A model generated the notes under the pieces. It did not search any database. It was given only the letters and a program-made list of their open reading frames with translations, and was not told where the DNA came from. The translations under genes and the position numbers were made by a program. From JBGPLJ01 sp963826145 (GTDB lineage Bacteria > Pseudomonadota > Gammaproteobacteria > Steroidobacterales > Steroidobacteraceae): a DNA stretch of 64,000 nucleotides. Positions within the stretch are counted from its first letter, which is position 1; every line of letters begins with the position of its first letter. Below, one piece after another: positions 42,295 to 50,902 of this stretch. The stretch spans positions 992,001 through 1,056,000 of the forward strand of contig CAWGVW010000001.1 of NCBI GenBank assembly GCA_963826145.1. The letters are read 5' to 3'.

Positions 42295-44991
42295 CTATCC
42301 GCGCCGGTCGAGCGACTCGACCAGGCGCGCCGCCAGTTTCTGGCCAGCAGCCTCCGTCAACGGTTGACCGTCGTCGCCAGTCACGTAGAAAACGTCCTCC
42401 GCCCGTTCGCCGACTGTGACGATGCGGGCACCATGGATGTCCACCCGCTCCGTCAGGAAGATCCGGCCGATCACCGACAAGAGGCCGGGCCGGTCGCCCG
42501 TCACGAGGTCGAGAATCGTCCGGTCGTTGCGCGCGTCGTGGCTGAGGTTGACTTGCGTTGCAGTCGCGAAGAGGCGCACTTGGCGCGGCGCGCGCCGCGT
42601 CACCATGAGATCGGCGCCGTCTGGCTGGTAGAGGTTATTGATGAGGGCAGACTCGATTTCGCGAATGCGGTCGGCGTCTGCAATCGCGACGCCGTTGCCT
42701 TCGAGAACGAGGTACGTCTCGATGCTGAAGCCGTTCGCGGTCGGCGTGATGCGCGCGTCCAGAATATTGAGGCCGAGCTGATCGAGCACGGCCGTCGTGC
42801 GTGCGAAGCTGTGCTGGCGATGCGGCGTATAGGTGAATATCGCCGTACCGCCGCGTTCGCTCTGCTGGCGCACGCTCACGAGGGGGCCTTCTTCCCCGGC
42901 TGCTTCGCGCTGGGCGATGAGAGCGGTGTGCCAGGCGATCTCTTCGGGCGTGTGCCTCAGGAAATACGTGTCGGTAAGGTGCTTCCAGACGTGCTGGACG
43001 GCCGACGGCGCGACCTTGGCGGTTGCCAGGAGCTCGCGCGCGGCGCCCTGCGTTTCCGCGATGAGCTCTTCCTGGTCGATCGGACTTTCGAGTCCACGTC
43101 GCAGCGCCCGCTTCGTGCGCTCGTAGAACTCCTCGAAGAGCGAGGCCTTCCACGAATTCCACAACTTAGGATTGGTGCCGCGCACGTCCGCCACCGTCAG
43201 GAGATACAGGTGATCGAGGTGCGTCTGGTCGCCGACGGTATGCGCGAAGTCGTGGATGACCTTCGGATCCGACGTGTCCTTCTTCTGCGAGGTCATCGAG
43301 AGAATGAGGTGGTTTTTCACGAGCCAGGCGACGAGGCGCGCATCGTAGCGGCCGAGGCCCTGCTCAAGGCAGAAGGCTTCCGCGTCGACCGCGCCGAGTT
43401 CGGAGTGATCGCCGCCGCGCCCCTTGGCGATATCGTGAAAGAGCGCCGCGAGATACACGAGCTCCGGCCGCGGCAGCGCCTGCATGATGCGCGAGAGCGA
43501 CGGGAACTCGTGGTCGTACTTCGGCATCGCGAAGCGGCGCAGGTTCGACACGACGAAGAGCGTGTGCGCGTCGACCGTGTACGCATGGAAGAGGTCATAC
43601 TGCATGCGGCCAACGATGCGGCCGAACGCGGGAATGTAGCGGCCAAGCACGCCGTAGAGATTCATGCGCCTGAGCTCATGCGTCACACCCTGGGGCGCCC
43701 GCAGAATCTCGATGAAGAGCCGGTGGTGGCGAGGGTTCTGACGGAATTCCTCGTCGATGAGCCAGAGGTTGCGTCCGACGAGGCGGATGGTCTCGGCGCG
43801 TACGCCGCGCACCTGCGGGTTCTGCTGCAGGAGCGCGAAGAGTTCGAGGAGGGCGCCCGGGCTGCGCGCGAAGACGTCGTCGCTCGTGACCTCGAGATAT
43901 TCATTGCGGATCTGGAAGCGGGCGTTGAGCGGCACGGGCGGCGTCGACTTCTGCAGGATCGCTTCGCGGAAGAGCTGCAGCAGGAGCTCATTCAGGAGGC
44001 TCACGTCCATCACCGTGCGGTAGTAGCGCTGCATGAACTGCTCGACCGCCAGCGTGTAGGTTGCATCCTCGTAGCCGAACATGGCGGCGAGTTTCGCCTG
44101 GTGATCGAAGAGCAGCCGGTCTTCGCGACGGCCGGTCGTCACGTGGAGCGCAAAGCGCACCTTCCAAAGGAACGCCTGCGCGTTCCTCAACTTGCGCAGT
44201 TCGTTGCCAGTGAGGTAGCCGTGTTTCACCAGCTCATCGAGCGTGTCGGTGCCGAAATGGCGCTTCGCGACCCAGCCGATGGTCTGGATGTCGCGCAGGC
44301 CCCCGGGACCGGTCTTGACGTTTGGTTCCAGGTTGTAGGCCGTGTCGTGATGGCGCGCATGCCGGGCCTGCTGCTCCTTCACCTTTGCTTCGAAGAATTC
44401 GGCCGAGGACCAGAGCGATTCCGGCGCGAGCGCACGCCGCATTGCGCTGAACAGCATCTCCGGCCCCGCGAGGAGCCGCGCTTCGAAGAGTGTCGACGCC
44501 GTGCTGATATCGGCGAGACTCTCGCGCTGGCAGTCGTCGATCGTGCGCACGCTATGGCCGATCTCGAGGCCCATGTCCCAGAGGGTCGCCAGGAATTTCT
44601 CGAGTCCCCGCTGCCAGGCCGTCGATTCGGTTTTCGGCACGAGCACCAGCACGTCGATGTCCGACGCCGGATGCAGTTCCCCGCGTCCATAGCCGCCGAC
44701 GGCGATGAGCGCGAGGTCGCGGGTCTCGGGACCCGCGTCATGCGTCCACGCCGCGACGAGCAGCGCATCGACGAGCCGCGCGCGATCGCGGACGAGCTGT
44801 TCGACCGGTTCGTCGCCTGCAAACCGGTCGCGCAGTTCCTTGTCGCCGTGATCAAGGGTCGCGCGGAATGCGGCGAGCGAGTATTCGCCCGCGGCGAGGC
44901 GCGCGGGGATCGTTTCAAGATACAGCCAATGGGTCTCGGCGGTGGCGACCGTGCCGCCGTCTTCGGCATCTTCGGGAATCACCGCGTTCAT
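42295..44991 (-). CDS. glnD: [protein-PII] uridylyltransferase / uridylyl-removing enzyme
   Basis: An 898-residue bifunctional nitrogen sensor that modifies PII. The nucleotidyltransferase motif GGYGRGELHPASDIDVLVL has metal-binding Asp111 and Asp113. A helical domain with NVKTGPGGLRDIQ follows. The HD domain near residue 517 (ALFHDIAKGRGGDHS) removes UMP. Two C-terminal ACT domains (about 705-785 and 815-895) would bind glutamine. All four parts are intact and the length is typical. It lies 10 bases upstream of dapC and shortly after map. Confidence 0.97.
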   Translation of the reverse strand: MNAVIPEDAEDGGTVATAETHWLYLETIPARLAAGEYSLAAFRATLDHGDKELRDRFAGDEPVEQLVRDRARLVDALLVAAWTHDAGPETRDLALIAVGGYGRGELHPASDIDVLVLVPKTESTAWQRGLEKFLATLWDMGLEIGHSVRTIDDCQRESLADISTASTLFEARLLAGPEMLFSAMRRALAPESLWSSAEFFEAKVKEQQARHARHHDTAYNLEPNVKTGPGGLRDIQTIGWVAKRHFGTDTLDELVKHGYLTGNELRKLRNAQAFLWKVRFALHVTTGRREDRLLFDHQAKLAAMFGYEDATYTLAVEQFMQRYYRTVMDVSLLNELLLQLFREAILQKSTPPVPLNARFQIRNEYLEVTSDDVFARSPGALLELFALLQQNPQVRGVRAETIRLVGRNLWLIDEEFRQNPRHHRLFIEILRAPQGVTHELRRMNLYGVLGRYIPAFGRIVGRMQYDLFHAYTVDAHTLFVVSNLRRFAMPKYDHEFPSLSRIMQALPRPELVYLAALFHDIAKGRGGDHSELGAVDAEAFCLEQGLGRYDARLVAWLVKNHLILSMTSQKKDTSDPKVIHDFAHTVGDQTHLDHLYLLTVADVRGTNPKLWNSWKASLFEEFYERTKRALRRGLESPIDQEELIAETQGAARELLATAKVAPSAVQHVWKHLTDTYFLRHTPEEIAWHTALIAQREAAGEEGPLVSVRQQSERGGTAIFTYTPHRQHSFARTTAVLDQLGLNILDARITPTANGFSIETYLVLEGNGVAIADADRIREIESALINNLYQPDGADLMVTRRAPRQVRLFATATQVNLSHDARNDRTILDLVTGDRPGLLSVIGRIFLTERVDIHGARIVTVGERAEDVFYVTGDDGQPLTEAAGQKLAARLVESLDRRG

Positions 44992-45001
44992 TGCGTCGGG
45001 G

Positions 45002-45790
45002 TCAGCGCCGGTCCGAAGCGCTCAAGGTCATCACTTCGAAGCCTGTGGGTGTCACGAGGATCGTGTGTTCCCACTGCGCCGACAGGGAATGATCGCGCGT
45101 CACGACGGTCCAGCCATCCGGCAGCACGCGGGTCGCGGGCTTGCCCGCGTTCACCATGGGTTCGATCGTGAAGGTCATGCCCGCAACCAGCTCATCGAGC
45201 GTGCCGGCGCGCCCGTAGTGCAGCACCTGAGGATCCTCGTGGTACACCCGGCCGATGCCGTGGCCGCAGTATTCGCGCACGACGGAAAAACCGCGCGCTT
45301 CGACGAGCGTCTGAATCGCGTGACCAATATCGCCGAGGTGCGCCCCGGGCCGGACCTGCTCGATCCCGCGCCACATCGCCTCGAAGCAGGTCTCGGTGAG
45401 CCGCTGCGCCTGGATGGCGGGTTTGCCGACGAAGTACATGCGGCTCGTGTCGCCGTGGAAGCCGTCCTTGATGACGGTGACATCGATATTGATGATGTCG
45501 CCGCCCTTCAGCGCCTTGTCGCCCGGAATGCCATGGCAGACGACATGATTGACGGACGCGCAGATCGTTTTCGGGAAGCCCTTGTAGCCGACGTTCGCCG
45601 GGATCGCCCGCTGGGCCTCTACGATGTAGTCGTGACAGAGGCGGTCGAGCGCGTCCGTGGTCACGCCCGCGACCACGTGCGGGGCGATCATGTCGAGAAC
45701 GTCGGCCGCAAGCCGGCCCGCCACCCGCATTTTCTGCTGTTCGGCGGCGCTCTTGATCGGGATGTTTCGGGGTCTTACGGCGGAGTCCAT
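45002..45790 (-). CDS. map: methionine aminopeptidase type I
   Basis: A 262-residue metalloprotease that removes the initiator methionine. The five metal ligands are visible: Asp in INIDVTV, Asp in FHGDTSRM, His in YCGHGIG, Glu in FTIEPMV and Glu in QWEHTIL. ASVNHVVCHGIP holds the substrate His. It is divergent from rpsB, the common gammaproteobacterial arrangement, and heads the map-glnD-dapC-dapD run. Confidence 0.97.
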   Translation of the reverse strand: MDSAVRPRNIPIKSAAEQQKMRVAGRLAADVLDMIAPHVVAGVTTDALDRLCHDYIVEAQRAIPANVGYKGFPKTICASVNHVVCHGIPGDKALKGGDIINIDVTVIKDGFHGDTSRMYFVGKPAIQAQRLTETCFEAMWRGIEQVRPGAHLGDIGHAIQTLVEARGFSVVREYCGHGIGRVYHEDPQVLHYGRAGTLDELVAGMTFTIEPMVNAGKPATRVLPDGWTVVTRDHSLSAQWEHTILVTPTGFEVMTLSASDRR

Positions 45791-45818
45791 CGCAGGGGTC
45801 GGTTCTTAAGCTAACGCG

Positions 45819-45847
45819 TTGTTTCGTCAGCGAGTGCATGGTATAAA
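45819..45847 (+). promoter_or_regulatory. promoter of the rpsB-tsf operon
   Basis: TTGTTT (45819-45824) and TATAAA (45842-45847) are separated by exactly 17 bases, with TGG just before the -10. It is a good sigma-70 promoter in the divergent gap between map and rpsB, predicting a start near 45854. Confidence 0.7.
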
Positions 45848-45853
45848 GCGCGG

Positions 45854-45979
45854 CCTTTTTTGGCAAACAACCCACACGCGTGCCGTCACGAGCGGAGGGG
45901 TGTCGGGAGGATGGGCGACCATCTATCTCGATTTCCGACCGGGGCACGCGGAGGCATAACCCCAACAGGAGCTATTTTC
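45854..45979 (+). promoter_or_regulatory. rpsB 5' leader, possible S2 autoregulatory site
   Basis: A 126-base leader precedes the rpsB ribosome site (AGGAG). It contains GC-rich segments able to pair, including CGGTC/GACCG-type elements around 45938-45945. Gammaproteobacterial rpsB leaders are known to bind S2 and control the operon; this leader has the right position and length, but I have not matched its structure. Confidence 0.4.
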
Positions 45980-47044
45980 ATGGCCAGCGTGTCCATGCGA
46001 CAGATGCTGGAAGCGGGCGTCCATTTCGGACACCAGACCCGCTTCTGGAACCCGAAGATGTCTCCATTCATCTTCGGCGAACGTAACAAGATCCACATCA
46101 TTAATCTCGAGAAGACGCAGCCGCTCTACGTGCAGGCCGCGAACTTCGTCAAGCAGATCGTCGCCGACGGCGGCAAGGTCCTCTTCGTCGGCACCAAGCG
46201 TTCGGCGCGCGATGCGGTCCAGAAGGAAGCTCAGCGCTGCGGCATGCCTTACGTCAACCAGCGCTGGCTTGGCGGCATGCTCACCAATTTCAAGACCATC
46301 CGCCAGTCCATCAAGCGCTTGAGCGAGATCGAAGAACTCGCGGCGAACGGCACGCTCGATAAGCGCGGCAAGAAGGAAGCGCAGACGCTGCGCCGCGAGA
46401 TGGAGAAGCTCCTGAAGAGCCTCGGTGGCATCAAGGAAATGGGGTCGCTCCCCGATGTCATGTTTGTCATCGACGTCGGTCACGAGAACATCGCCGTGCA
46501 CGAGGCGCGCAAGCTCGAGATACCGGTTGTTGCGGTCGTCGACACGAACTGCTCGCCCGAGGGCATCGACTACGTCATCCCCGGCAACGACGATGCCATG
46601 CGCGCCATTCAGCTCTATGCGGCCGGCATTGCGGATGCGGTGCTCGAAGGCAAGTCCGCAATGCCGGAGGTTCCGGCGGGTGAAGACGAATTCGTCGAGC
46701 TCGACGAAGAGGGCAATCCGCGCAAGCGCGGCGCCGCGAAGCGCAAGGCGCCCGCGAACGTGCGCAAGAAAGCGCCGGCGAAGCGCAAGGCGCTCGCGCC
46801 GAAGGCCGCCCCCGGCGAACCTGTGGCCGAACCTGAAATCGATGTCGATGAAATCGTCGACATCGACGAGGCGGACCCGACCGGCGAGAAGTTCATGGCA
46901 GCACGCGCCGCCGCGCGCCGCAACAAGCCGGCGGTAGCGCCGAAGCCGGCCGTACCGGGTGAACAACCGGCCGCCGCGCCGGCTGCCGAGGTGGCCGTCG
47001 AGCCGGCCGCCGCGGCCGCCAAGCCCGACGACAAGAAAGCCTGA
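45980..47044 (+). CDS. rpsB: 30S ribosomal protein S2 with long C-terminal extension
   Basis: The S2 core (residues 1 to about 235) is standard: MLEAGVHFGHQTRFWNPKM, VLFVGTKRSARDAV, RWLGGMLTNFKTI, PVVAVVDTNCSPEGIDYVIPGNDDA. It is followed by about 115 extra residues absent from most S2 proteins. First comes a basic, histone-H1-like Lys/Arg/Ala/Pro stretch (KRGAAKRKAPANVRKKAPAK), then an acidic patch (EIDVDEIVDIDEADP), then an Ala/Pro/Lys tail ending PDDKKA. The ATG at 45980 has AGGAG at proper spacing; a frame from 45860 would cover the leader. tsf follows 25 bases on. Confidence 0.96.
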   Translation: MASVSMRQMLEAGVHFGHQTRFWNPKMSPFIFGERNKIHIINLEKTQPLYVQAANFVKQIVADGGKVLFVGTKRSARDAVQKEAQRCGMPYVNQRWLGGMLTNFKTIRQSIKRLSEIEELAANGTLDKRGKKEAQTLRREMEKLLKSLGGIKEMGSLPDVMFVIDVGHENIAVHEARKLEIPVVAVVDTNCSPEGIDYVIPGNDDAMRAIQLYAAGIADAVLEGKSAMPEVPAGEDEFVELDEEGNPRKRGAAKRKAPANVRKKAPAKRKALAPKAAPGEPVAEPEIDVDEIVDIDEADPTGEKFMAARAAARRNKPAVAPKPAVPGEQPAAAPAAEVAVEPAAAAAKPDDKKA

Positions 47045-47069
47045 TGCATTCGCAAGGACTCTCAAGATC

Positions 47070-47942
47070 ATGGTGACTGCCGATCTCGTCAAGCAACTGC
47101 GTGAGCGCACCGGCGCCGGCATGATGGAGTGCAAGAAGGCGCTCGTCGCAACCAACGGCGATGCGGACGCAGCGGCGGAGCAGCTGCGCGTGCAGGGTCT
47201 CGCGAAAGCGGACAAGAAAGCTTCCCGCGTCGCTGCCGAAGGCATCCTCGTCATCGAGCGGACGGGCCTGAAGGCGGTGATGGTAGAGGTCAACTGCGAA
47301 ACTGACTTCGTCGCCAAGCAGGACGACTTCCAGGGCTTCGTTCGCGCTGTCGCCGGCAAGGCGCTCGCGAGCGGTATTGCCGATGTCGCCAAGCTGCTTG
47401 CCGAGCGCGGCGGCAATGGCGAGCCGCTCGAAGAGGTGCGCAAGAGCCTCGTCGCAAAGATCGGCGAGAACATTTCGGTGCGTCGCATTGCCGCGCTCAC
47501 GGCCCCGACGGCGCTCGGCAGCTACCTGCACGGCACACGCATCGGGTGCCTCGTTGCGCTCAAGGGCGGTACGGAAGAGCTCGCGCGTGACATCGCCATG
47601 CACGCCTCGGCGATGAATCCGGAATACGTCACCGCGGCGGAAGTGCCGGCCGACCTCCTGGAGAAGGAGCGCGCGATTTTCGCCGAGCAGGTGAAGGGCG
47701 AACAGAAGCCTGCGGAGATCCTCGCGAAGATGATCGAGGGGAAGCTTCGCAAGCGCCTTGCTGAAATCACCCTCCTCGGCCAGCCGTTCGTGAAGGACGA
47801 CAAGCTCACCGTGGAGAAGCTCCTGAAGAGCGCCGGCGCAGAAGTCACGGGCCTCGTGCGCTACGAGGTCGGCCGGGGCATCGAGAAGAAGACCGGCGAT
47901 TTCGTGGCCGAAGTGATGGCCACGGTGAAGGGCACCCACTAA
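47070..47942 (+). CDS. tsf: translation elongation factor Ts
   Basis: A 290-residue guanine nucleotide exchange factor for EF-Tu. The UBA-like N-terminus LVKQLRERTGAGMMECKKAL is followed by the signature VEVNCETDFVAKQDDF in the first core subdomain, and the coiled-coil and C-terminal parts (GQPFVKDDKLTV) are complete. The start at 47070 follows AAGGA. Confidence 0.97.
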   Translation: MVTADLVKQLRERTGAGMMECKKALVATNGDADAAAEQLRVQGLAKADKKASRVAAEGILVIERTGLKAVMVEVNCETDFVAKQDDFQGFVRAVAGKALASGIADVAKLLAERGGNGEPLEEVRKSLVAKIGENISVRRIAALTAPTALGSYLHGTRIGCLVALKGGTEELARDIAMHASAMNPEYVTAAEVPADLLEKERAIFAEQVKGEQKPAEILAKMIEGKLRKRLAEITLLGQPFVKDDKLTVEKLLKSAGAEVTGLVRYEVGRGIEKKTGDFVAEVMATVKGTH

Positions 47943-47964
47943 CGACCCCGCGAGGAAACCGGCC

Positions 47965-48729
47965 GTGGCGCAAGACGAGCAGAAGATCCACGCCGGCGGC
48001 AAGAAGAAGCCGCGTTACAGCCGCGTTCTCGTGAAGATGAGCGGCGAGGCGCTCATGGGCGGCGGCGACTACGGCATCGATCCGGAGATGCTGAAGCGCA
48101 TCGCGGGCGAAGTGCGCGACGTGCGCACGTTCGGCGTCGACCTTGCGATCGTCATCGGCGGCGGTAACATTTTTCGCGGCGCGGGTCTTGCGCGCGCGGG
48201 CATGGACCGCGTCACGGCGGACCACATGGGCATGCTCGCGACCGTGATGAATTCGCTTGCGCTGCAGGACGCGCTCGAGAACGTCGACATCGACACACGC
48301 GTCATGTCCGCGATCCGCATCAACCAGGTCTGCGAGGACTTCATTCGCCGGCGCGCCGTGCGGCACATGGAGAAGGGCCGCGTCGTGATCTTCGCGGCCG
48401 GCACCGGCAATCCCTACTTCACCACCGACACGGCAGCGAGCCTGCGCGCCATCGAGATCAATGCCGAGCTCCTGCTGAAGGCGACCAAGGTGAGCGGCGT
48501 GTATTCCGACGATCCGTTGCGCAATCCCAAGGCGCAGCGCTACGAACACCTTACCTTCGACAAAGTGCTCGCCGACCGGCTGAACGTAATGGACGCGACC
48601 TCGATCGTCATGTGCCGCGACAACAACCTGCCGCTCAGGGTGTTCAACCTCGGTAACCCCGGGGAGCTCATCCGGATCGTTCAGGGCGAGAATGTCGGCA
48701 CGCTGGTCGACAATAACGGCGCCGGCTGA
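47965..48729 (+). CDS. pyrH: UMP kinase
   Basis: A 254-residue hexameric amino-acid-kinase-fold enzyme that makes UDP. VLVKMSGEALMG, the IVIGGGNIFRG phosphate loop, DHMGMLATVMNSLALQD and FAAGTGNPYFTTDTAA are the characteristic motifs. It begins with GTG at 47965 after GAGGA, and a 15-residue charged N-terminal stretch precedes the core. Confidence 0.97.
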   Translation: MAQDEQKIHAGGKKKPRYSRVLVKMSGEALMGGGDYGIDPEMLKRIAGEVRDVRTFGVDLAIVIGGGNIFRGAGLARAGMDRVTADHMGMLATVMNSLALQDALENVDIDTRVMSAIRINQVCEDFIRRRAVRHMEKGRVVIFAAGTGNPYFTTDTAASLRAIEINAELLLKATKVSGVYSDDPLRNPKAQRYEHLTFDKVLADRLNVMDATSIVMCRDNNLPLRVFNLGNPGELIRIVQGENVGTLVDNNGAG

Positions 48730-48758
48730 ACTCAAGGTCAATCAAGCGGAGTACCGCC

Positions 48759-49316
48759 ATGCTCGAGGATATCCGCAAAGACGCAACGCTGCGCATGCAG
48801 AAATGCGTGCAGACTTTCCGCGGCGAATTGAAGAAGCTGCGCACCGGGCGCGCGCATCCGAGTCTCATCGAGCACCTGCGCGTCGAGTACTACGGCAACG
48901 CCGTGCCCCTGAACCAGGTGTCGAACGTCGTGGCGGAGGACGCCCGCACGCTCGCCATCACACCATGGGAGAAGTCCATGGTGCAGGTGATCGAGAAGGC
49001 GATCCACAAATCGGACCTGGGCTTGAGTCCCACGACCGCAGGTACGGTCATCCGCATTCCGCTGCCGCCGCTCAGCGAAGAGCGCCGCCGCGATCTGGCC
49101 AAGGTCGTTCGCCATGAAGCCGAGAATGCGCGCGTTGCCGTGCGCAACGTCCGCCGCGAAGTGCTCGGCGACATCAAGGAGATGCTGAAAGAGAAGCTGA
49201 TAGGGCAGGACGACGACCGGCGCGCGCAGGATGAAGTGCAGAAGCTCACCGACAAATACGTCGCCGAAATTGATCAGGCGGCCGCAGAGAAGGAAAAGGA
49301 ACTGATGCAGGTCTGA
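48759..49316 (+). CDS. frr: ribosome recycling factor
   Basis: A 185-residue tRNA-mimic that splits post-termination ribosomes with EF-G. It starts MLEDIRKDATLRMQKCVQTF and has LRTGRAHPSLIEHLRVEYYG, NVVAEDARTLAITPWEK and RRDLAKVVRHEAENARVAVRN. GGAG lies upstream of the ATG. Confidence 0.97.
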   Translation: MLEDIRKDATLRMQKCVQTFRGELKKLRTGRAHPSLIEHLRVEYYGNAVPLNQVSNVVAEDARTLAITPWEKSMVQVIEKAIHKSDLGLSPTTAGTVIRIPLPPLSEERRRDLAKVVRHEAENARVAVRNVRREVLGDIKEMLKEKLIGQDDDRRAQDEVQKLTDKYVAEIDQAAAEKEKELMQV

Positions 49317-49351
49317 GGCACAAGGCCTGCCTGCAAGTTCCAGAACACCCT

Positions 49352-50086
49352 GTGCCGAACGCGCCAGCCGCATTGCCGCGCCACATCGCCATCATCATGG
49401 ACGGCAACGGACGCTGGGCCGAAGCGCGCGGCCTGCCGAGACATCAGGGTCATCGGGCCGGCGTCGAAGCCGTGCGCGCGAGCGTGCGCCGTACGGCCGA
49501 ACTCGGCATCGAAGCCCTGACGCTGTTCGCGTTCTCGAGCGAGAACTGGCGCCGCCCGGCCGAGGAAGTCGGACTCCTCATGGACCTATTCATGGAGGCG
49601 CTTGCCCGTGAGCTTGAGGAGCTCCACGCACAGGGCGTGCAGGTCGCCTTCATCGGGCGCCGCCAGGAACTTGCCGTGCGGTTGCAGTCACGCATGCTCG
49701 ATGCCGAGACACGGACGCGCGGCAACCGGGGTCTGAAGCTGCGCATCGCAGTGGCCTACGGCGGACGCTCCGATATTGTCGATGCGGTGCGCAAGCTCGC
49801 CGCACAGTGCACGAGCGGCGCACTGCGTGCGTCCGATATCGACGAGGACCGTCTCGCGGCGGAACTTGCGCTCGGCGGACTTGCCGATCCGGATCTTTTC
49901 ATCCGCACGGGCGGCGAGCGCCGTATCAGCAATTTTCTCCTCTGGAATCTCGCGTACGCGGAACTCTATTTCACTGACCTGCTGTGGCCGGATTTCGACG
50001 ATGCCGCGCTCATCGCGGCGCTTGAATTCTTTGCGGGGCGCGAACGCCGCTTCGGCCTCACCGGCCAGCAAGTGAAGGCGGGTTGA
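49352..50086 (+). CDS. uppS: undecaprenyl diphosphate synthase
   Basis: A 244-residue cis-prenyltransferase that makes the C55 carrier lipid for cell wall and O-antigen. HIAIIMDGNGRWA with catalytic Asp17, GHRAGVEAVR, TLFAFSSENWRRP and the C-terminal PDLFIRTGGERRISNFLLWNLAYAE-type region (RTGGE, then FLLW) are diagnostic. Begins with GTG at 49352. cdsA starts four bases after the stop. Confidence 0.96.
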   Translation: MPNAPAALPRHIAIIMDGNGRWAEARGLPRHQGHRAGVEAVRASVRRTAELGIEALTLFAFSSENWRRPAEEVGLLMDLFMEALARELEELHAQGVQVAFIGRRQELAVRLQSRMLDAETRTRGNRGLKLRIAVAYGGRSDIVDAVRKLAAQCTSGALRASDIDEDRLAAELALGGLADPDLFIRTGGERRISNFLLWNLAYAELYFTDLLWPDFDDAALIAALEFFAGRERRFGLTGQQVKAG

Positions 50087-50089
50087 AGC

Positions 50090-50902
50090 ATGCTGCGCCA
50101 GCGGGTCATGACTGCGGTTGTCGGCGTGCTGGCGCTCGTTGTCATTGTCTTCCTGCTGCCGTCCGCGATCGCGCTCGGTTGCTACGCAGTTGCGATCGTG
50201 TTCGGCGCGTGGGAGTGGTCGGCGCTCGTTCGGCTCGACGGACATCTCGCGCGCGTCGCCTATGTCGCCGTCATCGCGGCAATGATGGCGCTCGCCTCGC
50301 ACTACGCCGAGGCACCGTGGATTTACCGCCAGCTCCTGCTCGTGACGGCAATCTGGTGGATCCTCGCGCTGGTCTGGCTCGTATTCTTTCCCGAGCGCGT
50401 GAGCCGCAGCGCCGCTGCGATCGCGGGCGCGCTCGTGCTGGTGCCGGCCTGGATCACCCTGAGTCAGCTGCAGTTGCGCGAGGATCGCGGTCCACAGCTC
50501 GTCTTTTACGTGCTCTGTCTCGTCTGGGCCGCAGACATCGGCGCCTATTTCATCGGCCGCCGGTTCGGTCAGCGCCGCCTCGCGCCAAGGGTCAGCCCGA
50601 GCAAGACCTGGGCGGGCGTTGCCGGTGGCGTTGCTGGAGCCGCGCTGATCGCTGCCGTCGGCGCGCAACTCTTCGCGGCGCCGCTCCTCGCTTTCGTACT
50701 TCTGAGCGTCGCAGTTGCGCTTGCCTCGATCGTGGGCGATCTGACCGAAAGCATGTTCAAGCGCTTCGCGGGCCTGAAGGACAGCGGCAATTTCATTCCG
50801 GGCCACGGCGGAATCCTCGACCGGATCGACAGCGTGACGGCCGCTGTCCCGCTTTTCGTTCTCGGGCTGGCGGTTCTCGGGGAGAGCGTATGGTCGGCGT
50901 GA
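50090..50902 (+). CDS. cdsA: phosphatidate cytidylyltransferase
   Basis: A 270-residue integral membrane enzyme with about eight hydrophobic segments, forming CDP-diacylglycerol for phospholipid synthesis. The C-terminal CDS signature is clear: SPSKTWAGVAGG, then DLTESMFKRFAGLKDSGN and FIPGHGGILDRIDS. It overlaps dxr by 13 bases. Confidence 0.95.
   Translation: MLRQRVMTAVVGVLALVVIVFLLPSAIALGCYAVAIVFGAWEWSALVRLDGHLARVAYVAVIAAMMALASHYAEAPWIYRQLLLVTAIWWILALVWLVFFPERVSRSAAAIAGALVLVPAWITLSQLQLREDRGPQLVFYVLCLVWAADIGAYFIGRRFGQRRLAPRVSPSKTWAGVAGGVAGAALIAAVGAQLFAAPLLAFVLLSVAVALASIVGDLTESMFKRFAGLKDSGNFIPGHGGILDRIDSVTAAVPLFVLGLAVLGESVWSA

Noticed and set aside
42283..45171. A 962-codon plus-strand open frame opposite glnD
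   Set aside because: Antisense to an intact, fully recognisable GlnD; composition is that of a shadow frame.
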